From Flavimaribacter sp039888615 (lineage in GTDB: Bacteria; Pseudomonadota; Alphaproteobacteria; Rhizobiales; Rhizobiaceae), in NCBI GenBank assembly GCA_039888615.1, contig JBDQQS010000008.1: a DNA stretch of 64,000 nucleotides; one strand, 5' to 3'. A program made the translations under genes and the position numbers. Shown piece by piece: positions 1 through 7,959 of the stretch (its first letter is position 1; each line of letters starts with the position of its first letter). The notes under the pieces are model-generated. The model did no database searches. It was not told the origin of the DNA and saw only the letters and a program-made list of their open reading frames with translations.

Positions 1-35
1 CGCTCGTAATAGCAGACCTTGGCTTTCGTGTTCAT
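1..35 (-). CDS. possible 5' end of an unidentified protein, cut by window edge
   Basis: Reading leftwards from an ATG at 33-35 there is an open frame MNTKAKVCYYE that runs off the window edge. It lies 46 bp downstream of the GFA-family gene on the same strand, so it could be the next gene of an operon. There is no strong Shine-Dalgarno sequence and only 11 codons are visible, so the family cannot be named and the frame may be chance. Confidence 0.3.
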   Translation of the reverse strand, partial: MNTKAKVCYYE

Positions 36-81
36 GACAAAACCCGATGGCTGCATCAGTTTACCGGTCTGACGACGCGCC

Positions 82-537
82 CTACCGACGGTTTGCGAAT
101 TCTTCCAGAAGAGCGGGGAAACTCTCCGGCGTCGGGAAACCCTCGTAGCTGTAAAGGGCGGGGGTCTGCGCCCACGGCAGCTTCTCGGACGTCATGGTCT
201 CGATAAAGGGGCGGCTCCATTCGGGTTCATCGAACATCGTCGGCCGTACATTGATCAGATTGTCCATGCCTGTGATCCGCGTGAAGATCCAGGTCTTGCA
301 GTCCGGGCAGAAGAAGTGGTCGAGTCGCGGTCCCATTATGCCTCCCTTCACCGGCTCGCCTTCCGCAACATGAAAATCCCCCATCGGGACCATCGCAGTC
401 AGGGAAAAGGCGCTTGCGCTCATTCGCTGGCAACCGCGGCAATGGCATGCCGCGGTCATGACCGGAGGGGCGGATATCTCGATGCGGACACGTCCACATC
501 GACAGTTGCCTGTTGCAGGCCAGTTTTTATCGTTCAT
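82..537 (-). CDS. GFA/CENP-V domain protein (glutathione-dependent formaldehyde-activating family)
   Basis: A 151-residue cytoplasmic zinc protein. The family's cysteine set is visible: C12-x-C14, then C31-x-C33-x2-C36, then C77-x2-C80, which hold structural and catalytic zinc in GFA/Gfa-like proteins. Length matches the family (about 130-190 residues). Members are named after S-hydroxymethylglutathione synthase, but most are of unknown substrate, so 'formaldehyde activating' should not be taken literally here. The start is an ATG preceded by AAGGA about 8 nt upstream. No glutathione-dependent formaldehyde dehydrogenase lies nearby to support a formaldehyde role. The family call is firm; the function is open. 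Confidence 0.85.
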   Translation of the reverse strand: MNDKNWPATGNCRCGRVRIEISAPPVMTAACHCRGCQRMSASAFSLTAMVPMGDFHVAEGEPVKGGIMGPRLDHFFCPDCKTWIFTRITGMDNLINVRPTMFDEPEWSRPFIETMTSEKLPWAQTPALYSYEGFPTPESFPALLEEFANRR

Positions 538-897
538 GTGCAGGGTCCTTCTTGTTTTAACTGGCGGTCAAGCCAGCCGAAAGCGCCGATACTTTCCGGC
601 GCCATGAAGTCCACCATTTTACAGCAGGCAAGCTCGAGTATACGAGGTCTGGCGCCAAATGGGTCCGTTGTCGTATTGACGCGCCTTCCTGACCCGACAG
701 GCAGCAACCTTCGGCAAGCAGATTGTCTTGCCCTGGGTATCCGCCGCCTGTAACCTTTCGAATCAGGCTCGGCCCGCGCCTCCCTCCCTCCGATCGGGGA
801 AGTATCCAACATACGGGGCAGTTTCATTGTCGAACCGTCTGTTCGAGCGCGCGCATGAGGAGGGGTTGCGTTTTTGCTCGCAACGGAGGTTCTCCGA
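538..897. other. 360-bp stretch without a recognised gene
   Basis: This is the divergent region between the GFA-family gene and the P-loop protein. An open frame on the minus strand (534-827) ends in a 4-nt overlap with the GFA start. Its translation is arginine-rich and resembles nothing I know, and I see no convincing start signal, so it is not annotated. Presumably the region holds the two divergent promoters. Confidence 0.4.
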
Positions 898-1614
898 ATG
901 AAATTTTCTTCTCCCGTTTACTGGTTGAAACGCGAGGCCAGGCTGCTTTCGCGCGAAAAGAAAATCAGTCTCGGCAAGGCGCTCGACACGGTTGCTCGCC
1001 GAGAGGGATTTTCGAAATGGAGCCTGCTTGCCGCAGCAGCGGCGCAAGATTCTCCGGCCAGGTCAATTCTCGCGCGGCTGAGTGACGGCGACCTTGTTCT
1101 TCTCGGCGCGCGCCCGGGGCAGGGGAAAACCCTGCTCGGTCTCGAGATCCTGATCGAAGCTCTGGCGCTGAAGCGCACGGCGGCTTTCTTTTCACTCGTC
1201 TACACTCAAAAAGAGGCGTCTGCATTGCTGGCGTCGCTTGCACCCCAGGCGTCTTTAGAAAACCTGACCATTGTCACCTCCGAAGACATCAGCGCAGCGC
1301 TGATCATGGACACATTGAAGCTTGCGCCGCCTGGAACGCTGGCCGTTGTTGATTATCTGCAAATTCTCGACCAGCAGCGCAGCAATCCAGAACTTTCAGT
1401 CCAGATGGAAGATCTGCAACACTTTGCAAGAACACGGGGCGTTATCCTTGTTTTCCTTTCACAGGTTCATCGGTCTTACGATCCCGAAATCCGACCTCTG
1501 CCGGAGATCGGAGACATCAATGCGCCGAACAGGATCGAGCCCGGACTCTTTTCGAAGACATGTTTTCTGCATGACGGTGAAATGAGGTTTGCTGATGTGA
1601 AATTAAAAACATAA
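898..1614 (+). CDS. small RecA/DnaB-type P-loop ATPase, 'DNA helicase'-like
   Basis: A 238-residue protein with a Walker A motif GARPGQGKT at residues 70-78 and a Walker B-like VVDYLQ segment. This resembles the RecA-fold core of the replicative helicase DnaB but lacks its N-terminal primase-binding domain. The first 60 residues are a short basic helical region seen in rhizobial proteins annotated simply as 'DNA helicase'. I chose the ATG at 898 because AGGAGG-like GGAGGT lies 7-12 nt upstream; a TTG at 874 is also in frame. It is a single gene flanked by a repeat-bearing gap. An ATPase role is well supported; helicase activity is only an inference. Confidence 0.75.
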   Translation: MKFSSPVYWLKREARLLSREKKISLGKALDTVARREGFSKWSLLAAAAAQDSPARSILARLSDGDLVLLGARPGQGKTLLGLEILIEALALKRTAAFFSLVYTQKEASALLASLAPQASLENLTIVTSEDISAALIMDTLKLAPPGTLAVVDYLQILDQQRSNPELSVQMEDLQHFARTRGVILVFLSQVHRSYDPEIRPLPEIGDINAPNRIEPGLFSKTCFLHDGEMRFADVKLKT

Positions 1615-1934
1615 TAAAAACAAAATGATAGGAGAATTTCGGGGGCTTGGCGTAAATTTGGCTTTGTTTCGGGAAATGCCGATTTGCGGTCTGGCTTTGT
1701 TTCGGGAATCCGGTTTTTTCGTCCATGACACACCATCGGGCTCGGTTTCGGTTACTTCCGAGACGGCTGGCGGGCTATTCTCCTTATAGCACAGTTCGGC
1801 GCGTCATGCATCAGTTTGTTCCTGTTTTGTTTCAAGATTTGAGTTTACGGCGCCGTTTTATTTACGCGCGCCTTGATCTAGTCTGTGGGCGCGCGAGGCG
1901 CTAGCCGAGCGCGGGGTGGGGAGGCCCCGGAACC
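1615..1934. other. 320-bp intergenic region carrying dispersed repeats
   Basis: No gene is visible. The left half carries two copies of the 19-nt motif that forms an array near 37.2-37.6 kb. The right half is the promoter and leader of the DUF2189 gene, ending in GGGGAGG about 11 nt before its ATG. Confidence 0.6.
1657..1708 (+). repeat. two copies of the TCTGGCTTTGTTTCGGGAA repeat
   Basis: The copies are at 1657-1675 (TTTGGCTTTGTTTCGGGAA, one mismatch) and 1690-1708 (exact consensus), 33 nt start to start. The interval contains GATTTGCGG, matching the GATTTTCGG block that follows each copy in the array at 37.2-37.6 kb. Both copies are in the same orientation, with the same downstream block, as the distant array, which marks a dispersed repeat family rather than chance. 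Confidence 0.85.
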
Positions 1935-2732
1935 ATGGCCGCTGGTCAACAGGAACATTATTCGGCTCAACCGATAAAGCTGGCGGTCAAGGCCGCTACC
2001 TTCGGAGACGTGAAACTGGCTTTGCGCGCCGGGGCGCAGGATTTCCTGGCTCGACCCGGTCTCAGTCTGTTTTTCGGGCTGTTCTATGCTCTGCTCGGCG
2101 CCGTTTTGCTCTCGGGCTTTCTCGTATTCCAGCAAATCTGGTTCGTGGTGCTTGTCAGCGTCGGCTTTCCGCTCGTCGCGCCTTTTTTGGCGGCGGGGCT
2201 TTACGAGATGTCGCGCCGGCTCGCGTGTTCCGAACCCTTTACCGCATCGGACATATTTCTGGTCGTATTCAATCAGCAACGCCGCGAATTCGGCTGGATG
2301 GCGTTTGTCGTTCTGTTCGTCTTCTGGATCTGGGCCTATCAGGTGCGGCTTTTGTTTGCGATCTTTCTGCAGTGGCAGTCCGTGTCATCCATGAACGACC
2401 TTGTCGCCGTCGTGCTGACGACAAGCGAAGGCGCCGGTTTTCTGATTGTCGGAACGCTTGTCGGCGCATTTCTGGCGACGGTTCTTTACTCGATAACAGT
2501 CATCGGCATGCCGCTGCTGCTCGACAAAGACGTTGACTTCGTGACCGCGATGATCACGAGTTTGAAGACCGTTCATAAAAGTCCAATGGTCATGTTGGGC
2601 TGGGGCGCGATCATAGGCGCGCTGACCCTGCTGGCCGTCGCGCCGCTGCTTCTCGGTGTGATTTTCATCTTTCCGATCCTCGGGCATGCGACCTGGCATC
2701 TGTATCAAAGGCTTGTTCACGAGGCTGGTTGA
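1935..2732 (+). CDS. DUF2189 integral membrane protein
   Basis: A 265-residue inner-membrane protein with a cytoplasmic-looking N-terminus (about 45 residues) followed by roughly six hydrophobic segments, the last pair around residues 160-190 and 220-250. The pattern FGLFYALLGAVLL followed by PLVAPFLAAGLYEMSRR is characteristic of DUF2189. Members are common in alphaproteobacteria and of unknown function. The start ATG follows GGGGAGG at 1917-1923. It appears monocistronic; the next gene is 170 bp away. The family call is good; the role is unknown. Confidence 0.85.
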   Translation: MAAGQQEHYSAQPIKLAVKAATFGDVKLALRAGAQDFLARPGLSLFFGLFYALLGAVLLSGFLVFQQIWFVVLVSVGFPLVAPFLAAGLYEMSRRLACSEPFTASDIFLVVFNQQRREFGWMAFVVLFVFWIWAYQVRLLFAIFLQWQSVSSMNDLVAVVLTTSEGAGFLIVGTLVGAFLATVLYSITVIGMPLLLDKDVDFVTAMITSLKTVHKSPMVMLGWGAIIGALTLLAVAPLLLGVIFIFPILGHATWHLYQRLVHEAG

Positions 2733-2756
2733 CTTAGAACGCCTCTGCCAAATTCT

Positions 2757-2770
2757 GCAAGAATTCTTGC
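2757..2770. promoter_or_regulatory. perfect 14-bp palindrome upstream of the sulfatase gene
   Basis: GCAAGAATTCTTGC is a perfect 14-bp palindrome 24 bp after the DUF2189 stop and 132 bp before the sulfatase start. It may be an operator for the sulfatase or the loop-less part of a terminator; no T-run follows. No adjacent regulator gene points to a cognate protein. Confidence 0.4.
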
Positions 2771-2902
2771 CATGTAGAAGGAAGCGCAGATCTCTGAATA
2801 GAAAGAAATTCTAGTTTCTGCCAAAGGCTCTTCTAACATTGCTGCAATACAGATAGGGTGCGTGCGTTCCCTAACCTTTGTTTTTCATTTTCGGAGGAAA
2901 AG

Positions 2903-4435
2903 ATGCGACTGTTTTACATGATCGGCGCTCTGCTTATAGGCGTCACACTCGCACATGCTCAAGAGGACAAGCCAAACATCCTCATCATCTGGGGTGATGA
3001 CATCGGTCAATTCAACACCAGCGCCTATAACCATGGAATGATGGGATTCCGCACGCCGAATATCGATCGGGTCGCACAGGAAGGCGCTCTCTTCACCGAC
3101 TGGTACGGCCAACAAAGCTGCACGGCCGGCCGCGCGGCGTTCGTTACAGGCCAGTCGCCGATAAGGACCGGTCTGACTAAGGTAGGCTTGCCGGGCGCTC
3201 CTGAAGGCATGATGGTCGAGGATCCAACGATCGCCGGCCTCCTGAAGCCTCTGGGATACGCCACGGGACAATTCGGCAAGAACCATCTCGGCGATCGCGA
3301 TGAAATGCTGCCGACAAATCACGGTTTCGATGAGTTCTTCGGCAACCTCTACCATCTGAATGCCGAAGAAGAGCCTGAAAACCCGGATTATCCGAAGGAC
3401 CCGGCATTCCGCGAGAAATTTGGGCCGCGCGGCGTCATCAAATCCTCCGCCGACGGGGACATCGAAGACACGGGGCCTCTGACGCGCAAGCGTATGGAAA
3501 CCGTCGACCAGGAAACCACGGCAGCCGCGCTTGATTTTATCGACCGGGCGCACGAGCAGGGCAAACCGTTCTTCGTCTGGTGGAATTCCACCCGCATGCA
3601 CATCTTCACGCATCTGTCTCCCGAATGGGAAGGCAAGACAGGGTACGGCATCTACGCCGATGGCATGGCGCAGCATGACACGGATGTTGGCCAGTTGCTC
3701 GACAAGCTGGACGAACTCGGAATCGCCGACAACACCATTGTGATGTATTCCACCGACAATGGCGCGGAGACGTTCACCTGGCCCGATGGCGGAACGACCA
3801 TGTTCAAGGGCGAGAAGAACACCCAGTGGGAAGGCGGCTTCCGGGTTCCGACGATGATCCGCTGGCCGGGCGTGATCGAACCCGGGACCGTGATCAACGA
3901 CCTTGCCGCCCATGAGGACATGTTGCCGACGCTGCTCGCCGCGGCAGGCAATCCCGACATCAAGGAACAGCTGCTTGAAGGCGACGTTCAGGCAATCGGC
4001 CGCGACTATCATGTGCACCTGGACGGCTACAATCTGTTGCCCGCCTTCAAGGGCGAAGGCGACTGGCCACGTCACGACTTCATCTACTGGACCGACGACG
4101 GCGACGTTGCGGCCCTGCGTTACGACGACTGGAAGGTGACCTTCATGAAGCAGAACGCGGAGGGTCTGGAAGTTTGGCAGCGGCCTTTCGAAACACTGCG
4201 CGCTCCCTTGTTGACCAATCTTCGGATGGACCCCTTCGAGAGAGCAGAGCAGGAACATGCTATGGGATTTCAGAGATGGTATCTTGAACACATGTTCGCC
4301 ATCGCTCCGGCCGCAGCCTATGTTGGACGGTGGCTGCAGAGCTTCAAGGAATTCCCGCCGCGCCAGAAGCCGGGCAGCTTTTCGCTCGACAATGTGATGG
4401 AAGAATTGACCGCTGGTTCGCCGGGCAGCCAGTAG
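2903..4435 (+). CDS. exported arylsulfatase (Cys-type)
   Basis: A 510-residue protein of the alkaline-phosphatase fold that hydrolyses sulfate esters in the periplasm. The N-terminus (MRLFYMIGALLIGVTLAHAQ) is a signal peptide cleaved after AHA. The metal-binding GDD lies at residues 31-33. The sulfatase signature CTAGR starts at C73, the residue converted to formylglycine. Later STDNGAE and GGFRVP blocks are also typical. The start is the ATG after GGAGGAAAAG; an upstream in-frame ATG at 2858 would add 15 residues ahead of a complete signal peptide and is less likely. No formylglycine-generating enzyme or anSME is encoded nearby. The substrate cannot be read from the sequence. Confidence 0.9.
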   Translation: MRLFYMIGALLIGVTLAHAQEDKPNILIIWGDDIGQFNTSAYNHGMMGFRTPNIDRVAQEGALFTDWYGQQSCTAGRAAFVTGQSPIRTGLTKVGLPGAPEGMMVEDPTIAGLLKPLGYATGQFGKNHLGDRDEMLPTNHGFDEFFGNLYHLNAEEEPENPDYPKDPAFREKFGPRGVIKSSADGDIEDTGPLTRKRMETVDQETTAAALDFIDRAHEQGKPFFVWWNSTRMHIFTHLSPEWEGKTGYGIYADGMAQHDTDVGQLLDKLDELGIADNTIVMYSTDNGAETFTWPDGGTTMFKGEKNTQWEGGFRVPTMIRWPGVIEPGTVINDLAAHEDMLPTLLAAAGNPDIKEQLLEGDVQAIGRDYHVHLDGYNLLPAFKGEGDWPRHDFIYWTDDGDVAALRYDDWKVTFMKQNAEGLEVWQRPFETLRAPLLTNLRMDPFERAEQEHAMGFQRWYLEHMFAIAPAAAYVGRWLQSFKEFPPRQKPGSFSLDNVMEELTAGSPGSQ

Positions 4436-4445
4436 GCTTTTCAGT

Positions 4446-4480
4446 TTCCCCCGCTATGGACGTTCGGTCCAGGCGGGGGA
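4446..4480. terminator. hairpin between convergent genes
   Basis: CCCCCGC at 4448-4454 pairs with GCGGGGG at 4473-4479, with an inner GGAC/GTCC stem. It lies just after the sulfatase stop and before the end of the convergent lipoprotein gene. There is no T-tract, so it may be a weak or bidirectional terminator. Confidence 0.5.
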
Positions 4481-4507
4481 GACGCAATAAGCAGCGAATC
4501 GAATTAT

Positions 4508-5578
4508 CTAGATTCTACCTGCCAAGCAGGCCGAAGCTGTTTTCAAAGCCTCTTCCCGCTCGCTCCTCTCAAGTTGCGCCAGATATTCGACTGCGCCGTA
4601 GAACCGTTCATAATTGCCGGCGCAAAGATCGAACAATCTCTTGAAGTCGGATACGAGATCGCCATAGACGGATATGGTCGCAAGCCTGGCGTTGTTGATC
4701 GGCTCGTCAAACCAGCGATCGAAGCCGCGATACCCCTTCCATTTTCCGTCCCGCAATTGATGATACCGCGCCTGCAAACGCTCGATCTCCCTTGCCTTGG
4801 CAGTGCGCATTTCCTCGACTGAAATGTCCGATGCGTAAATCCTTGCAAGCTCCTGGCGTGTTTCCGCCACCAGAATCTGGAAATCCTTGTAGCGTCGCAG
4901 ACCCGCTTCATAGTCTTTCAAGACAGCGTCCTCGCCGCGCTCGCGCAGCCATTTCTCGACGCCGTTTTCCTCTACCGTGACGGCGAAGGCCTCATTGAAG
5001 TTCGAATCGTTCTGGACATAGACTCGTTGGTGAGCGAGCTCATGAAACACGACGCCCGCAAGATAGATGTCTCCGCGAATGATCATCGTGTTCATCAATG
5101 GATCGTCGAACCAGCCGAGCGATGAGTAGGCCGGCACGCCGCCGACATAGACGTCCATGTCCTGCTCGCGCAGGGTTTCGGCGAACGCCTCCGCGGCCTG
5201 TTCTGAAAAATAGCCGCGATAGGGAACGCAGCCATAGACCGGGAAACACCAGGTGTTGAAGCCGACGGAAAACTCCGGCGACGAGTACACAGCCCACGAC
5301 ACATACTCTCTGCCGGTGTCGACATATCGCCGGTAACTGGCGTTGTCCGGCAGGGCCAATTGCTCCGACGCGTAGTCGCGTATCTCCCGTGATATCGCGA
5401 GCCGCTCCTTCAGATCCGGGTTGATGTCGCGACGCTCCAGAAGCCTGTCCACCGGCTGGCTGGACGACACGATCTTGATATGGCCGCCAACGGAACTGGC
5501 GTAATAGGCGGGATTGCAAGCTTGCAGCGCAGGCAGCAGCGCCATAACGGCGAACATTTTCGGAAGGCTGAAATCCAT
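4508..5578 (-). CDS. predicted aminopeptidase lipoprotein (COG4324-like)
   Basis: A 356-residue putative zinc peptidase. The first residues are a lipoprotein signal with lipobox LQAC (C21), so it is probably anchored in the envelope. The zincin motif HELAH is at residues 179-183 and a conserved NEAFA follows at 196-200, giving H, H and a likely third ligand Glu. The CFPVYGCVPYRGYF block is typical of the predicted aminopeptidase family COG4324. I chose the ATG at 5578 because it places the lipobox correctly; a longer frame exists upstream. It lies only 11 bp downstream of the RES toxin gene on the same strand. The family is clear; peptide substrates are unknown. Confidence 0.85.
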   Translation of the reverse strand: MDFSLPKMFAVMALLPALQACNPAYYASSVGGHIKIVSSSQPVDRLLERRDINPDLKERLAISREIRDYASEQLALPDNASYRRYVDTGREYVSWAVYSSPEFSVGFNTWCFPVYGCVPYRGYFSEQAAEAFAETLREQDMDVYVGGVPAYSSLGWFDDPLMNTMIIRGDIYLAGVVFHELAHQRVYVQNDSNFNEAFAVTVEENGVEKWLRERGEDAVLKDYEAGLRRYKDFQILVAETRQELARIYASDISVEEMRTAKAREIERLQARYHQLRDGKWKGYRGFDRWFDEPINNARLATISVYGDLVSDFKRLFDLCAGNYERFYGAVEYLAQLERSEREEALKTASACLAGRI

Positions 5579-5589
5579 GTGCTTTCGCT

Positions 5590-6282
5590 TCAAGTTCCCT
5601 CGATGGAGAAGTCGGGCGCGCCCTTCCAAATCAGCTTCCAGCTTGCGCCGGGGCGTACATTCTGGACAATGCCCGGATCGAAGGCGACAAAACACCGACC
5701 GCCCGGCCGCCGCGCCGAAGGATAGAGCAGTCCGCGATATCCCTGCCGGCGAAGCGTCTTCGCAAGCGCCTGACCCTCCTGATAACCGATATCCGGATCG
5801 GGATCGAGCGCCGGATGCTCCGGGGCGCCGTCGAGATCTGGAAAGTCGCCGATAAAGTCAGCCAGGAGTTCGACATAGCGCGCCTCGTCCTCGTAGATCC
5901 CGATGTTTGCAAGTTCCCTGGTGCGATGGAAACCCACTTCTTCAGCGGATGTCAGCACATCAAAACTGCAATACCAGGCGCCCCGGTCGCCGCTGTTGAA
6001 ACGGTTGCCGCTCGGTCGCGTATAGGTGAAGGCCGCGTTGATATGGGTTTGCCCATAGACCTTGAGGTCATGCGCGCGCCGCGCAAAGACGAGCTCGCGC
6101 CGATCGAGGGCAGGGCCGCCGTCGCGCTCGGCGACGAGGCGCGCGCTGGTTTCGCCCTCGAGTTCGGCCAGAATGGCGGCTTCCTCGTCCGTGTCGACGA
6201 GGCCGCGCAGAACAGGCGGTTTGTGACGGGTTTCAGGGATGAGCCGGATCAGCCCGCGATCATTGACGCCGGTGATTTTCAA
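5590..6282 (-). CDS. RES-domain toxin
   Basis: A 230-residue toxin partner of the Xre/MbcA-type antitoxin encoded just upstream. RES toxins are related to ADP-ribosyltransferases and the characterised ones (such as MbcT) deplete NAD+. The Arg-Glu-Ser hallmarks are recognisable: RFN followed by WYCSFD, TSAEEVGFHR, and LLYPSARRPGG. The best start is a TTG at 6282 overlapping the antitoxin stop as TTGA, which implies translational coupling; ATG starts lie only far inside the antitoxin gene. It is slightly longer than many RES toxins (about 150-230 residues) because of an N-terminal extension. The pair is complete and appears intact. Confidence 0.85.
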   Translation of the reverse strand: MKITGVNDRGLIRLIPETRHKPPVLRGLVDTDEEAAILAELEGETSARLVAERDGGPALDRRELVFARRAHDLKVYGQTHINAAFTYTRPSGNRFNSGDRGAWYCSFDVLTSAEEVGFHRTRELANIGIYEDEARYVELLADFIGDFPDLDGAPEHPALDPDPDIGYQEGQALAKTLRRQGYRGLLYPSARRPGGRCFVAFDPGIVQNVRPGASWKLIWKGAPDFSIEGT

Positions 6283-6668
6283 ACGCCGCCCCGCAAGGCG
6301 TCGAGATAGGCGCGCACACGCAGGATTTTGGGCAGGCCGCCATCGATCATGGTGGTGAGCGGCGTTCGGCCTTCGAACTCCGGGCCGCGGTTCGGAAGCT
6401 TCACCCATCGTTGGGCGATCGGCGGATTGAAATAGAGTTCCAGCGACTTGTAGAGACCCGTCAGGGCGCTGAGGCGCAGCATCTGGTCCCGCGTCAGATC
6501 GCCGGCGAAACCCGGCTTGCGCGCGCGTTTCCAGGTCGATTCCGACATGTCGGCCAGGGCCGCGGCCTCCCGACCCGTCAGCGACCACGCCTGAGCGATC
6601 CTGCCATAGGCCTTGAGCGCGACGGCCTGGACATCGCCTGCTGACCGCTGAATGACGGCGTTTTCCAT
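6279..6668 (-). CDS. Xre/MbcA/ParS-type antitoxin
   Basis: A 129-residue antitoxin. The N-terminal half has a helix-turn-helix-like segment (LTGREAAALADMSESTWKR), and the C-terminal half carries the toxin-binding MbcA/ParS/Xre domain (NPPIAQRWVKLPN then GRTPLTTMIDGG, usual for family members). The start ATG at 6668 is preceded by GGAG inside a 12-bp palindrome; a TTG at 6680 is an alternative. It lies upstream of, and overlaps, the RES toxin gene, the standard order of this TA class. It presumably neutralises the toxin and represses its own promoter. Confidence 0.88.
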   Translation of the reverse strand: MENAVIQRSAGDVQAVALKAYGRIAQAWSLTGREAAALADMSESTWKRARKPGFAGDLTRDQMLRLSALTGLYKSLELYFNPPIAQRWVKLPNRGPEFEGRTPLTTMIDGGLPKILRVRAYLDALRGGV

Positions 6669-6674
6669 GTGTGG

Positions 6675-6729
6675 CTCCAATTGGAGTTCAATTTAGGTTC
6701 ATATGGACGGAAAATCAAGTTCATATGGA
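6675..6729 (-). promoter_or_regulatory. putative operator region of the RES/Xre operon
   Basis: CTCCAATTGGAG (6675-6686) is a perfect 12-bp palindrome that includes the antitoxin's GGAG ribosome binding site. Just upstream lie two exact direct repeats GTTCATATGGA at 6697-6707 and 6719-6729, 22 bp apart, i.e. about two helical turns. This is a plausible autoregulatory operator; no binding data can be inferred. Confidence 0.55.
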
Positions 6730-6816
6730 ATGCAGGATTGCCCCTCCGGCAAATCGACAAGGCAAAGATCGCTTTTTCCCTCCCTTTCAATAGCTTGCAA
6801 TGCTGGTCGCTAAATT

Positions 6817-6884
6817 GTGTGCATCAGGAATTTTTTTGCTGCACACTTGAATTTGTGTGCATCAATAAATAGTTTGCTGCACAC
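6817..6884 (+). promoter_or_regulatory. iterated GTGTGCATCA/TGCTGCACAC operator array
   Basis: Four related 10-mers lie in alternating orientation upstream of the nucleotidyltransferase gene: GTGTGCATCA at 6817-6826, TGCTGCACAC at 6837-6846, GTGTGCATCA at 6855-6864 and TGCTGCACAC at 6875-6884. They form two imperfect inverted repeats in tandem with a 38-bp period. A partial fifth half-site (GTTGCAGCA) overlaps the ribosome binding site and start codon at 6901. The layout is typical of a cooperative repressor operator. Confidence 0.65.
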
Positions 6885-6900
6885 AAAGAGAGGTTGCAGC

Positions 6901-7920
6901 ATGGAAATTATCGCCCAAAGCCGCGCGGCCGTTGTGGCTTATCAAGATTTGCTCCGTCTTCACCTGGATGAGAAGGCGTCCAGCCTGGTTGGGACTGTAG
7001 AAGAACGGCAGCGAAACGGACGCACCTACCTGTATGACCGGTTTCGAATAGGAACCGAAATGAAGAGCCGGTATCTTGGAGAAGACAAACCGGAACTGCG
7101 CGCGCGCCTGAACCGCGCAGAAGCGCTGAAGGCTGAGTCAAAAGACAGACAAAAGCGAATGGCTACACTGGCCAAGACACTTCGAGCCGAAGGTTTCATC
7201 ACTACAGATCGCGAGACCGGTTCGCTGCTTCTCGCATTTTCGAGAGCAGGAGTATTCAGACTTGGCGGCACACTCATCGGGACGTCTGCCTACGGTCTCT
7301 ATCAGGGTGATCTGGGTGTGCGCATGGATTATGAGGAACTGGCCCAAACGGGCGATATTGATTTCGCCAGTTTCCAACGGCTTTCACTTGTTTTGCAAGA
7401 CAAGGTGGAAGAGAGCCCTGCCGAAATACTCAAGATGCTCAAATTCGAACCTGTTCCCGGAATAACCGATCGGCAGGTCTGGAGATGGCGGCAAAGCAAT
7501 TCCCAGGCAATGGTGGAGTTCCTGACGCCCGCTTTTGGCGACGAAAAGGTCAAGCCTCTGCCTGCACTGGGGGTAAGCGCACAGGCGCTCAACTACCTCA
7601 ACTTTCTAATCGCAGACCCCCTGTATGCCGTTGCCCTCTACCGGTCCGGTGTTCTTGTTCAAATTCCGCGGCCCGAGCGCTTTGCGATCCACAAACTTAT
7701 CGTGGCCGACCGCCGTCATGGTGGGCCTGATCGACTAAAGGCCAAGAAGGATCGCGCCCAAGCTGAGTTTCTTGTGACAGTTCTTTCCGAGGATCGTCCG
7801 GAAGAACTTGCGGAAGCCTATGAGGACGCACTGTCGCGCGGTCCCCGCTGGCGCGATCGTATCAACGCGAGTTTGAAACGCATGCCGGAAACCGAAGAAC
7901 GACTCTCAGCACTTGTATGA
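6901..7920 (+). CDS. GSU2403-family nucleotidyltransferase-fold protein
   Basis: A 339-residue protein. Residues around GGTLIGTSAYGLYQGDLG followed by TGDIDFA match the nucleotidyltransferase core (G-T/S-x-A-Y, later D-x-D) of the NTP_transf_8/GSU2403 family. The first 110 residues contain a charged helical region (about residues 40-90). No function has been established for this family; some nucleotidyltransferase-fold proteins act as toxins that modify tRNA, which is only an analogy. I chose the ATG at 6901, after AGAGGTTG; an in-frame start further upstream would run through the operator repeats. It is divergent from the RES/Xre operon and carries its own repeat-rich promoter. Confidence 0.75.
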   Translation: MEIIAQSRAAVVAYQDLLRLHLDEKASSLVGTVEERQRNGRTYLYDRFRIGTEMKSRYLGEDKPELRARLNRAEALKAESKDRQKRMATLAKTLRAEGFITTDRETGSLLLAFSRAGVFRLGGTLIGTSAYGLYQGDLGVRMDYEELAQTGDIDFASFQRLSLVLQDKVEESPAEILKMLKFEPVPGITDRQVWRWRQSNSQAMVEFLTPAFGDEKVKPLPALGVSAQALNYLNFLIADPLYAVALYRSGVLVQIPRPERFAIHKLIVADRRHGGPDRLKAKKDRAQAEFLVTVLSEDRPEELAEAYEDALSRGPRWRDRINASLKRMPETEERLSALV

Positions 7921-7959
7921 TGCTTTTCGCAGATGACGAGGATAGTGCTAACTTCCAAC

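Noticed and set aside
534..827. Minus-strand frame ending in an ATGA overlap with the GFA gene
   Set aside because: The overlap is suggestive, but the translation resembles no known protein, is arginine-rich, and lacks a ribosome binding site.
2858..2902. Earlier start of the sulfatase
   Set aside because: It would place 15 residues before a complete signal peptide that has its own ATG and GGAGG.
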